Below are positions 8,930 to 16,486 of a stretch of DNA of 64,000 nt, one piece after another. A program made the translations under genes and the position numbers. Numbering within the stretch: the first letter of the stretch is position 1; each line of letters opens with the position of its first letter. The stretch covers positions 2,795,001 through 2,859,000 of the forward strand of contig NC_020908.1 in the NCBI RefSeq assembly GCF_000155735.2, read 5' to 3'. A model generated the notes under the pieces. It did no database searches. It saw only the letters and a list, made by a program, of their open reading frames with translations, and was not told the DNA's origin. The stretch comes from Octadecabacter arcticus 238. Its GTDB lineage: Bacteria > Pseudomonadota > Alphaproteobacteria > Rhodobacterales > Rhodobacteraceae.

Positions 8930-9811
8930 TTACTCAGACTTTCTGAATAACCGCATCATCCAAGTTCCAACCCAATAAAGTGGAAGTAAAAGAAGGAAAG
9001 CGGCTTTCTTCAAAAATAGCACAAGAGCAACCAGAATACCGGTCACAGCAGCTTTCCCGTATTTCACACCAACAAGCGATGCCAAAACGCCAACAGCTCC
9101 GACGGCTGCAACTTTATCTCCAGAGACAAAGGACGAGTACCCTTCCAGCAGGTTAGGCTCGTATTTGTCCAGAACATCGTTGATGGTGGTCACTATTTGT
9201 GTCTCGGACATATTTGAATCAACGGGCATAATAGAGAAGGTAATAAATCCATACCGATCAAAAACTACGGCTTTAACGTTGGTCACGGGTTCTCCACCCC
9301 AAGTAATATCGGTAGCATAGTACATGTAGTTTTTGGCAGTATTTAAGGTTGGGTATACCCTCCATCCGTCGAAGGTAATAATCTGTCCAATCCTTTCTCC
9401 CTGCTCCTCAACCGATGCTCGGAGGTAGTCTTCAATATCAGAAATAACTTCTTCGCGTTCATCTGAATCCCAATCGTCGAGTTTGACGTAACCAGACGCA
9501 TCAGGCTTGTCTATTATCAGCGTATCTATCTGTGGTGTAAACAGAAACACCATGACATCTACCTCTTCGCATCCAGCCCATCCAAACTCTGTTTTGACCA
9601 GTTCGCACATCTCTTCTCTTGGCATCTTAATTGCCTCTTGGGATGAAGGCATAAGTCTTCCGCGTGATACGGTCAGCGGTTCTATAAAAGCATATGGATT
9701 TACCTCTTGAGCATAGAGGATGGCAGGTCCAGAACTGAAAGCCATAAATGAAACTACAAGGAAAATTATGTTTTCTCGTAGCAGCGTTTTGAGAAATCTG
9801 TTTGAAAGCAT
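8930..9811 (-). CDS. DUF2167-like membrane-anchored exported protein
   Basis: 293 residues. A hydrophobic signal segment spans about residues 14-34, then a soluble domain of about 200 residues with two nearby Cys (MCELVKTEFGWAGCEE), then a C-terminal hydrophobic region from SGDKVAAVGAVGVLAS to the basic end MRLFRKSE with one or two membrane segments. This architecture, including the GDKVAxxG start of the membrane region, matches the DUF2167 family. Function is unknown in the family. It is a single gene with its own upstream region. The family call is from memory of the pattern and is moderately sure. Confidence 0.65.
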   Translation of the reverse strand: MLSNRFLKTLLRENIIFLVVSFMAFSSGPAILYAQEVNPYAFIEPLTVSRGRLMPSSQEAIKMPREEMCELVKTEFGWAGCEEVDVMVFLFTPQIDTLIIDKPDASGYVKLDDWDSDEREEVISDIEDYLRASVEEQGERIGQIITFDGWRVYPTLNTAKNYMYYATDITWGGEPVTNVKAVVFDRYGFITFSIMPVDSNMSETQIVTTINDVLDKYEPNLLEGYSSFVSGDKVAAVGAVGVLASLVGVKYGKAAVTGILVALVLFLKKAAFLLLLPLYWVGTWMMRLFRKSE

Positions 9812-10030
9812 CTCACTTTGACCTTCGTTAATTAGTAAGTTTAAGCTAGCTGATCGCTGAAGCGGATTTATAAATTTCTTGTAATCGTCATTGTTGTTAT
9901 TCTCACTTAGTTTTCAAGTATTAAGCGAATCATTCATAGACAAGCCCTCTTTTCAATCACCACGGTGAAGGGGATGGGAGCTGAGGTCAAACGGTTGCCG
10001 CCTACGAGACATCATGGCTGTAGTAACCGA

Positions 10031-10132
10031 GGACTTACAAACAACTCTCCAGACCCTGAACATAAAGCTGCTGGTATGGGTGCTATTGCACGGGCGCTGG
10101 GCATTGGTTGGGCAACTGTCTACAAGATATAG
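10031..10132 (+). pseudogene. Serine recombinase C-terminal remnant
   Basis: The frame reads GLTNNSPDPEHKAAGMGAIA then RALGIGWATVYKI and stop. The last part is the Hin/resolvase DNA-binding helix-turn-helix. The catalytic domain is absent; upstream codons are degenerate. The intact YbjQ-type gene begins 29 bases downstream. Confidence 0.65.
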
Positions 10133-10160
10133 CACTCAAGTAATTAGAAGGTGAAACGAC

Positions 10161-10640
10161 ATGGCTCAATGCAAGAAGTGCAATAAGAAGATTGGTTTTT
10201 TAGACTACGCCGCGTCGGGAATATGCCTTACCTGCTACAAAATCGAGCACATGCCTCAAAGCGACGAAGATGTAGAACTGCATAAGCACAGGGTAGAACA
10301 GGACGCCAAGATTGACGCTATCATGCTAACCACCGAAACAGCACCCAACCTCAACATCACCAAGCGCATTGAGATTGTCACAGCAGAATGTGCGTTCGGT
10401 ATGAATATGTTCAAAGACCTGTTCGCTGGGGTAAGAAATGTTGTTGGTGGACGCTCTGAGGCTGTTCAAAAGACTATGCGAGACTCACGCCGTACTGCAC
10501 TCTATGAACTGAAGAGAGAAGCTTTTGAGGTAGGTGCTAACGCTGTTGTCGGTGTGGACCTTGATTATGTAGAACTCAGTGCCGCTGGTAATATGGTCAT
10601 GTTGGTAGCATCTGGAACGGCTGTAGTGATCGAAGACTGA
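10161..10640 (+). CDS. Zinc-ribbon plus YbjQ-type (UPF0145) protein
   Basis: 159 residues. The N-terminus has two CxxC pairs (MAQCKKCNKK and GICLTCYK), a small zinc ribbon. The C-terminal about 100 residues match the YbjQ/UPF0145 fold ([49 protein letters not shown]), a family that forms pentamers and is loosely described as heavy-metal binding. A ribosome site AGAAGGTGA lies before the ATG. A truncated duplicate occurs at 8486-8644. Its role on a mobile element is unknown. Confidence 0.85.
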   Translation: MAQCKKCNKKIGFLDYAASGICLTCYKIEHMPQSDEDVELHKHRVEQDAKIDAIMLTTETAPNLNITKRIEIVTAECAFGMNMFKDLFAGVRNVVGGRSEAVQKTMRDSRRTALYELKREAFEVGANAVVGVDLDYVELSAAGNMVMLVASGTAVVIED

Positions 10641-11045
10641 CAGGGCTTAGCCATCACAGCCAAACGTTTTGCCGGACATAGATATCTAAATCGCGCGACA
10701 ACATAAAAAAAATGGTTTTGCTCCTACGAATTCAGCACTTTGGGCGGGAACCAGACGTTCGCTGCAGTCGCGAATCTTAATTTCATCACGGGAGAAAGCA
10801 GACCTTCCGCTTTGCGATGCTGTGTCGGAGCAGCAAAGGGCTCGTTTCGAGTCCTCAACGGACGCCCGGAAATCACGTGCCAATAACAACCACGCCAGAT
10901 CTTTGTCATCAACTAATTGTTCTTTTATCATGTACTTGAGGGTAGAACTTCAGGTTGATCTTGCGGTCGGCGATGCGGCTGACAGCGTAAAAAACTGAAG
11001 TTACGTAGTACGGGCGAAAGAAGACTAGAAGGGTCGTTCTCAGGG
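10641..11045. other. Non-coding stretch, no gene recognised
   Basis: The first 70 bases correspond to the duplicated flank also found after 8644. The remaining 330 bases contain short frames on the minus strand without ribosome sites or motifs. Composition from 10720 to 10900 is less AT-rich than its surroundings and may be debris of another insertion. Confidence 0.4.
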
Positions 11046-11876
11046 TTAACTATCTCGTTCAGCTATACCCTTGACCTTATTTTCAGGCAGTCCGTCGTAC
11101 AGCTCGTTGATAAGCTTTTCTTCAGAGATCATCGCGTTCACAATTAGATTAAATACATTAAACAACTTCAGTGCGGTTTGGCTGTCATCCCGCATATCAA
11201 GTTCGCCGGGGTGCACGGACTCGTTTCCAACCACTCTAAGTACATCAAGTGCCCTTTGTATCTTTTGGCTCAATCCCTTCGCAACCAAAGCCTTTATATC
11301 TTTATCAATGGATTTCCCTTCTTGACCGAGTTCGCAGCAGAGTTTTTGGATGCAAAGACGAAGCAATGCCGCTGCGCCACGTGGTGATTGTATGAAGATC
11401 AGTGCTGCTTCTTCATAATCAGCCTTGATGTCACTTGGCGTGTCAGGGTTTACCATAGGCGCAGTTCGAGCCTCCGGATAGATCAGCGTGCTGTGTACCC
11501 AAATGGCGATGTCTTGGCACGATATGCATTGGCTTATATGAACATTCTCTAAAATGGTATCGTTCGCTTTTCCAAAAAATTTCCTCGATAGAGATGGCTT
11601 GCCAGACGATTGAATACGTGACTTGTCGTATTTTTTCCTGATCTCCGCAGCTTCTAATTCTGCTTCTGTTGGCGTGTGACCTCGTGTGGTCGGCTTTGGA
11701 GACGGTAATTTTTGCGCCTGTCTCACCAAGTCTTGAAATTCTGATTGGAGAAATACTTGAGGAATCGACCCGTCCATACTGCTAGCCTCAACGACACGCC
11801 AAGCGTGGTGCGAAAAGGCTCCGCAGTGAGGGCAGTCAAATGATTTCAGTTTTATCGATGCGGGTCTTGTTGTCAT
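11046..11876 (-). CDS. DUF4145 domain protein
   Basis: 276 residues from the ATG at 11876 (a GTG at 11894 is also possible). The N-terminus has a zinc-ribbon-like FDCPHCGAFSHH and later SQCISCQD, giving two CxxC pairs. From about residue 150 the helical DUF4145 region follows (YEEAALIFIQSPRGAAALLR, LCIQKLCCELG, VRVVGNESVHPGE). DUF4145 also occurs in restriction and anti-phage genes, but here it stands alone without a nuclease domain. As cargo of an integrative element, a defence-related role is possible but only inferred. Confidence 0.8.
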   Translation of the reverse strand: MTTRPASIKLKSFDCPHCGAFSHHAWRVVEASSMDGSIPQVFLQSEFQDLVRQAQKLPSPKPTTRGHTPTEAELEAAEIRKKYDKSRIQSSGKPSLSRKFFGKANDTILENVHISQCISCQDIAIWVHSTLIYPEARTAPMVNPDTPSDIKADYEEAALIFIQSPRGAAALLRLCIQKLCCELGQEGKSIDKDIKALVAKGLSQKIQRALDVLRVVGNESVHPGELDMRDDSQTALKLFNVFNLIVNAMISEEKLINELYDGLPENKVKGIAERDS

Positions 11877-12220
11877 AAACTCATTCCAATCCACTCAGGG
11901 TAGTTAAACCTGATTATCGCGTTATGATTGCGTCGTCCATGTGGATGCGCAAACGGAGGGTGCCACCCCAGATATTAGCCCCGTAGAAGCGCGTAAGTCT
12001 CATTTGCTGACGTTGATCTAGAAAATACCCTATACGCACTGTATGACGCCCACAGGGCCTCTCAGAGCCATTCTAGGTTAATGTATCGGGTGTAAGTGAC
12101 GCCATACAACAATTCAGAGGTATCTGAGAGCCACAGAGGGCGTCCCTGAGTGATGTTAAGGACTTCCCCTTGATAACCCAAGCAAACACCACTGTGAGGG
12201 GCTTAAGGCGGTTCCTAGGG
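11877..12220. other. Non-coding stretch, no gene recognised
   Basis: No supported open frame on either strand. It lies between the DUF4145 promoter side and the 3' end of an integrase fossil on the minus strand. Confidence 0.45.
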
Positions 12221-12379
12221 TTACTTCCAACTTACATGACTGATGGCTTGCAGTAGTACATCCAAGGCTAAGCCGTCTGAGTAACGACCAAAGGTCTCGT
12301 TTTGGATTTCATGTCCCATAAGTCTTGCTGATACGTTTAACGGGATATTAGCGTTCTCTAGTTGAGTGGCAAAGCCCTT
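12221..12379 (-). pseudogene. C-terminal remnant of a second tyrosine integrase
   Basis: The minus strand reads KGFATQLENANIPLNVSARL then MGHEIQNETFGRY, ending in VSWK and a stop. This aligns residue by residue with the end of the intact integrase at 2829-4070 (KGLARQLETNGVPENISARL, LLGHEINTMTYGLY, KVSWH) including the HE motif and catalytic Tyr. It is in opposite orientation and only about 52 codons long. The stop of the neighbouring exported-protein gene at 12389 lies in the same frame, so the break point is near 12380-12390. Confidence 0.88.
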
Positions 12380-12388
12380 ACTTATATT

Positions 12389-12907
12389 CTACTCCAAAAC
12401 AGGCAATGCAAGAATATCGGCCATGAACGCATCCAGCGCCGATGGCTCACGTTGCGCCATGAACCGTTCAAACAGGATGGCTTCACGTTCCACAATGCCT
12501 TCTCGGATGACCATTTGCCTATTAATAGCAAATATCCACAATTTTAGTATGTCCATTTCAACTGCGTCCAGACCACATGGCCGTGTCATCCTATCAGCAT
12601 ACGTTCTTGAAGAAACTGAGGACATCATTGCGCCATTAGCAATGTTACCAAATGCAAGGTCAACTATTGCGCCAAGGGCTTTGAAGTCATCAAATGTCAA
12701 CTCATTGCAGACTGCCGTTTGGGTAAAACCCTCAATGACCACACTGCGTTGATTGGAGGTCATATCTATCGCCTCAACTTCACCCTGCAAATAGCTCAAC
12801 TCTGTCAATATCTCGGATGTACTTTGGTTCAGGAGGTCCTGAGCCTGTGCCGTGGTAGCAAACACTGCCAGTGTTGCAAGGGTTGTCATGGTTGTTCTTA
12901 GTGTCAT
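12389..12907 (-). CDS. Exported protein of unknown function
   Basis: 172 residues from the ATG at 12907, chosen because AAAGGAGAAAAAG precedes it; an upstream in-frame start at 12952 lacks a site. Residues 1-22 are a signal peptide (MTLRTTMTTLATLAVFATTA). The mature domain is helical with two cysteines (TAVCNELTF and TRPCGLDA) about 45 residues apart. I do not recognise the family. It ends directly against an integrase remnant and belongs to the element's cargo. Confidence 0.7.
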   Translation of the reverse strand: MTLRTTMTTLATLAVFATTAQAQDLLNQSTSEILTELSYLQGEVEAIDMTSNQRSVVIEGFTQTAVCNELTFDDFKALGAIVDLAFGNIANGAMMSSVSSRTYADRMTRPCGLDAVEMDILKLWIFAINRQMVIREGIVEREAILFERFMAQREPSALDAFMADILALPVLE

Positions 12908-12998
12908 TACTTTTTCTCCTTTGGAGTTACCTGCTGACGTTAGTCTGTACATTCACACCGTTCCCCTACCGAACTCAACAATAGCTGGCCCAGACTAG

Positions 12999-13142
12999 CT
13001 AGAAACACTTCTTGCCGGACTTACTAAAAGTAATGCACAAAATGAATTTCAAGTACTCGCTAACTTTAAAATGCTTCTGGATGAATTTCCCACCATGCTT
13101 TTAACAGAAGCTTTGGATGATCGCTATCAGTGCAATCAATAG
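12999..13142 (+). other. Possible coding remnant (47 codons)
   Basis: After an in-frame stop, the frame LETLLAGLTKSNAQNEFQVL continues with NFKMLLDEFPTMLLTEALDD and ends at TAG 13140-13142. The composition resembles a helical protein, but no start codon or family is recognised. It may be the tail of a lost gene, or chance. The remaining bases from 12908 to 13314 show nothing else. Confidence 0.25.
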
Positions 13143-13314
13143 GTCTTCCCTAAGAAGGGGCGTGGGACCCTCTCGAAAACACCCAAACGATTTTGATCAG
13201 GGGGGTATCCCGAGTCATCTACAAAATAAGAAAATATGTTAGCCACCAAGGATTGCTCCCCACGACTTCTCTAGATTTTTACAAAAAACAATTCAGGACA
13301 ACGTTGGTGGTCAA

Positions 13315-13338
13315 TGTAGGTGATAAGCGTAGGTGGTA
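13315..13338 (+). repeat. Right arm-type integrase binding repeats
   Basis: TGTAGGTGAT at 13315 and CGTAGGTGGT at 13328, again 13 bases apart and in the same orientation as the left pair at 2781-2804 (21 of 24 bases identical). They lie about 40 bases inside the right att repeat. Confidence 0.6.
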
Positions 13339-13378
13339 GACATCCGCCAATCCCCTTATTTATATGACTTATAGGGTT

Positions 13379-13397
13379 GTGGCGGAGGCTCAGGGAT
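13379..13397 (+). repeat. Right attachment repeat (att) within tRNA-Ser
   Basis: Identical to 2703-2721. It covers the end of the T-arm, the acceptor strand and the encoded CCA, so the integrated element restores a complete tRNA. Confidence 0.9.
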
Positions 13398-13469
13398 TCG
13401 AACCCTGGGAGGACTTTCACCCTCGTCGGTTTTCAAGACCGGTGCATTCGACCACTCTGCCAAGCCTCC
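13380..13469 (-). tRNA. tRNA-Ser (anticodon UGA)
   Basis: On the minus strand the gene starts GGAGGCTTGGCAGAGTGG, has the anticodon loop CTTGAAA with TGA anticodon, a long variable arm (CGAGGGTGAAAGTCCTCC), the T-loop GGTTCGAATCC, and ends AGCCTCC-G-CCA with the CCA encoded. The 7-base acceptor stem pairs perfectly. The 3' end is the attachment site of the integrated element. Confidence 0.97.
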
Positions 13470-13692
13470 GCTTAGACATACCTTTAAGCAGGGCCAATTG
13501 ATTCTAAAAGGACCTATGCACGCTCTTTTATCAAAGAGGAAATCCGCCGAAATGACACCAAAGCCTTTCAAAGGTGCGCGCGCGCAGCTAATGTCGCACA
13601 AAGGCCTGCGTTTGCAGGCAGATCTGACTGAGCAGAACAAGCCCGCAAAGGGCACAGCGCCGCAAAATACGGTGCAGATAAGAGGGCGAACA

Positions 13693-14610
13693 ATGGCAAG
13701 AGAACTTTCAGGCAAATCATTGGTATCAAAAAAGAATTTCGGAATGGCATTGGCGATAACCACGGTACTGGCGCTGAGTGCTTGTGACGAAAACGGAGAA
13801 TTTGCACTCCCAACTTTGGGCGGCGGTGCGGATGATGTCGTCACAGTCGCGCCCTCCCAAAGCGTACAACTGGTGGAACGTGACGTTGAAGCGCCCGACG
13901 CATTTCAAGTCACCGAAGCTGGTTTGTGGGACGGTCGCCCGTCGCTGGGCGGGGTATGGGTCGCCCATCCAGACGTCACAGAGCCTGAGCGCGTGATCAT
14001 CCGCAACCAAGCCAACGGCACTTTCGTGATCGGGGCGCTTTTTAGCCGTGAACGCGACAATCCAGGTCCATCCTTACAGGTTTCATCTGATGCGGCCGCC
14101 ACGCTGGAAATGCTCGCAGGATCGCCAACACAATTGCAAGTAACCGCGCTACGCCGTGAAGAAGTGGCCGACGCGCCGCAAGCCATGCCGACGGCTGATT
14201 TCGAAGCCCCAACAGACATTGCAGCCACACCTATCGACAGCACACCCCTAGATGCGCAGGACCCGATCGCAGCAGCTGCCGCAGCAATTGATGCCGCCGA
14301 AGCCGCAGCGCTGACCCCGGCCACTGCCCTGCCCGTTCCATCGCCGCGCCCAACCGCTGCCCCATCTGCCTCGGGTCTTGATCGCGCCTTTATTCAGATC
14401 GGCATCTTTTCGGTCGAAGACAATGCACGCGGCACAGCTGATCGGTTGCGTGGCACCGGAATTGTGCCCACAGTGCTTGAACAAACGAACCAAGGCCGCA
14501 CATTCTGGCGCGTCATCGTTGGCCCTGCTTCTTCCGAGAACGAACGCGCCGAATTGCTGCGTCAGGTCAACGCGCAGGGTTTTGAGGACGCCTATTTTGT
14601 CACGAACTAA
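13693..14610 (+). CDS. SPOR-domain lipoprotein
   Basis: 305 residues from the ATG at 13693. A lipobox LSAC places the modified Cys at residue 31, so an in-frame start 195 bases upstream is unlikely. The middle is Ala/Pro-rich, and the last about 75 residues (FIQIGIFSVEDNARGTADRL to FEDAYFVTN) form a SPOR domain that binds denuded peptidoglycan at division sites. It is directly followed by a D-Ala-D-Ala carboxypeptidase gene, consistent with a cell-wall role; in roseobacters these two are commonly neighbours. Confidence 0.9.
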   Translation: MARELSGKSLVSKKNFGMALAITTVLALSACDENGEFALPTLGGGADDVVTVAPSQSVQLVERDVEAPDAFQVTEAGLWDGRPSLGGVWVAHPDVTEPERVIIRNQANGTFVIGALFSRERDNPGPSLQVSSDAAATLEMLAGSPTQLQVTALRREEVADAPQAMPTADFEAPTDIAATPIDSTPLDAQDPIAAAAAAIDAAEAAALTPATALPVPSPRPTAAPSASGLDRAFIQIGIFSVEDNARGTADRLRGTGIVPTVLEQTNQGRTFWRVIVGPASSENERAELLRQVNAQGFEDAYFVTN

Positions 14611-14642
14611 TCCCCTCACCATCTAACCCACCGAGAGGCCCC

Positions 14643-15842
14643 ATGATCCGCCACATCGCTGCCCCATTCGCCCTGTTTGCCCTGTTTATCGCCAGTGCTG
14701 CCCCCGTCGGCGCGCAGACGTTCGACACCCGCGCCTCGGCCGCCTATGTGCTGGATCATTCCACCGGCGTTGTCTTGCTGGCAAAAAACGCGGACGACCC
14801 GCTACCACCTGCATCTATGTTGAAACTGATGACGCTTTATATGGCGTTTGAGGCGATCAACCCGCTTAACGGGCAAGACCCGTTCCTGACGGTGGACGAC
14901 GTGCTTCCTGTGTCCCAGCACTGCATGGATTATACCGGATCGACGATGTTTCTGGATACCACGGACCGCGTCAGGGTCGATGATCTGTTGCGCGGCATTA
15001 TCGTGCTGTCGGGCAACGATGCGTCGTGCGTGATTGCAGAGGGTCTGTCGCGCAATGGCACCGAAGCGGGCTTTGCCCAGCAGATGACCGTGCGCGCGCA
15101 ACAGCTTGGCATGCTGAATTCCAGCTTTGCCAATTCCAACGGTTGGCCAGCTGCAGGCCAGCGTATGTCCATGCGCGATCTGGGTCTGCTCGCCAATCGA
15201 TTGATCACCGATTACCCGACCTTTTATCCACTCTTTGCTGAACAAGAATTCGACTATGACGGCGAACACCCTGCCAATACCCGAAACCGCAACCCGTTAC
15301 TGTCGTTGGGCATCGGGGCGGATGGCCTTAAGACCGGCCATACAATCGAGGCGGGCTACGGGCTCGTCGGGTCAGCAAAACAAGGTGACCGCCGCATCAT
15401 CTTCGTCGTCACCGGGCACGAAACAGTGCAAGAACGCGCCGAAGAAGCCGAGCGCATTGTCAATTGGGCCTTCCGCCAATTCACCCAACGCGACATTGCC
15501 CGCAGCGGTACCCGCATTGCGCAAGCCGAAGTGTGGCGTGGCGAGCAGCCCCTTGTGGGACTTTTGTTACAAGAAGATTTGTCTTTATTGGTCCCCACAT
15601 CAGGTGGCAGCGAAATCAGCGCCGAAGTCGTCTATAACGGCCCGATCGAAGCACCAATTGCGCAAGGAGACACGATTGCCGAATTGGTGATCCACCTTGA
15701 AAACCTGCCCGAAACGCGCGTGCCGTTGGTTGCAGACGCATCTGTTGCATCCGGCGGGTTCAGTTCACGTCTGCGCACAGCGGCAGGTGTGTTGATTGAG
15801 AGGATCAACGCCACAGACTCCGACGCTGTTGAGGCGGAGTGA
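14643..15842 (+). CDS. D-alanyl-D-alanine carboxypeptidase (penicillin-binding protein 5/6 type)
   Basis: 399 residues with an N-terminal signal peptide (to about residue 24). Serine-protease S11 motifs are present: SxxK in PASMLKLM (Ser58, Lys61), SGN in VLSGNDASC near residue 121, and KTG in GLKTGHTIEAGY near 226. A C-terminal beta domain follows. It trims the terminal D-Ala from peptidoglycan pentapeptides in the periplasm. It starts 33 bases after the SPOR gene and overlaps the tmk start region, so these genes probably form one operon. Confidence 0.95.
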   Translation: MIRHIAAPFALFALFIASAAPVGAQTFDTRASAAYVLDHSTGVVLLAKNADDPLPPASMLKLMTLYMAFEAINPLNGQDPFLTVDDVLPVSQHCMDYTGSTMFLDTTDRVRVDDLLRGIIVLSGNDASCVIAEGLSRNGTEAGFAQQMTVRAQQLGMLNSSFANSNGWPAAGQRMSMRDLGLLANRLITDYPTFYPLFAEQEFDYDGEHPANTRNRNPLLSLGIGADGLKTGHTIEAGYGLVGSAKQGDRRIIFVVTGHETVQERAEEAERIVNWAFRQFTQRDIARSGTRIAQAEVWRGEQPLVGLLLQEDLSLLVPTSGGSEISAEVVYNGPIEAPIAQGDTIAELVIHLENLPETRVPLVADASVASGGFSSRLRTAAGVLIERINATDSDAVEAE

Positions 15843-15844
15843 TC

Positions 15845-16486
15845 ATGGCCGAGCACGCCCATGACGGCCCCCCGCACGGGCTGTTTATCTCATTTGAGGG
15901 GATCGACGGGTCAGGCAAATCAACCCAGACCAAATTGCTCAAAGACCGCCTTCCAGATGCCGTGCTGACCCGCGAACCCGGTGGCAGCGCCGGTGCAGAA
16001 GAAATCCGCGCGCTCTTGCTGACGGGTGATCCGGATCGATGGTCGGCAGAAACTGAAATTCTGTTGTTTACGGCAGCGCGCCGCGACCATCTTGAAAAGA
16101 CGATCCGCCCAGCTTTGGCAGCCGGAAAAACTGTGATTTGTGATCGGTTCGCCGACAGCACTCGCGTCTATCAGGGTGCCACGCGCGGCGCGTTGCGTGG
16201 TGCTGTGGACACGTTGCATGACGTCATGATTGGCCGCGAACCGGACCTGACGTTCATTATCGATATGGATCCGGCAGTGGCTTTGTCACGCGGATTGGCG
16301 CGCGGATCGGGCGAAGACCGGTTTGAAGACATGGGGCTGGCCTTTCAAGAAACCTTGCGCCACGGGTTCCTCGCCCTCGCAAAGGCCAATCCAGATCGCT
16401 GTGTGCTGATCGACGGCAACCGCGACCCCGTGGCTGTGGCCGCTGAAATCACAGTGCACGTGGCCGACCGAATGCCTGCCACCTGA
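15845..16486 (+). CDS. tmk: Thymidylate kinase
   Basis: 213 residues, the usual length. The Walker A loop FEGIDGSGKSTQ, the DRF motif in VICDRFADST and the LID-like GSGEDRFEDM are visible. It phosphorylates dTMP to dTDP. The ATG at 15845 follows GGAG by five bases; a GTG at 15839 is possible. It overlaps holB by one base (TGATG), giving the conserved tmk-holB-tatD order. Confidence 0.96.
   Translation: MAEHAHDGPPHGLFISFEGIDGSGKSTQTKLLKDRLPDAVLTREPGGSAGAEEIRALLLTGDPDRWSAETEILLFTAARRDHLEKTIRPALAAGKTVICDRFADSTRVYQGATRGALRGAVDTLHDVMIGREPDLTFIIDMDPAVALSRGLARGSGEDRFEDMGLAFQETLRHGFLALAKANPDRCVLIDGNRDPVAVAAEITVHVADRMPAT

Larger units (their letters stand above)
2703..13397. mobile_element. Integrative element inserted in tRNA-Ser(UGA), satellite- or island-type
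   Basis: The same 19 bases, GTGGCGGAGGCTCAGGGAT, occur at 2703-2721 and at 13379-13397. The right copy is the 3' end of tRNA-Ser, which is the classic att duplication left by a tyrosine integrase. An integrase starts just inside the left copy. The interior is visibly more AT-rich than the flanks and carries an SF3/primase-type helicase, a serine resolvase and unrelated small cargo genes. There are no phage structural genes and no conjugation genes, so it resembles a phage satellite or a small mobilisable island. A second integrase remnant at 12221-12379 suggests a composite or older history. Confidence 0.88.
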
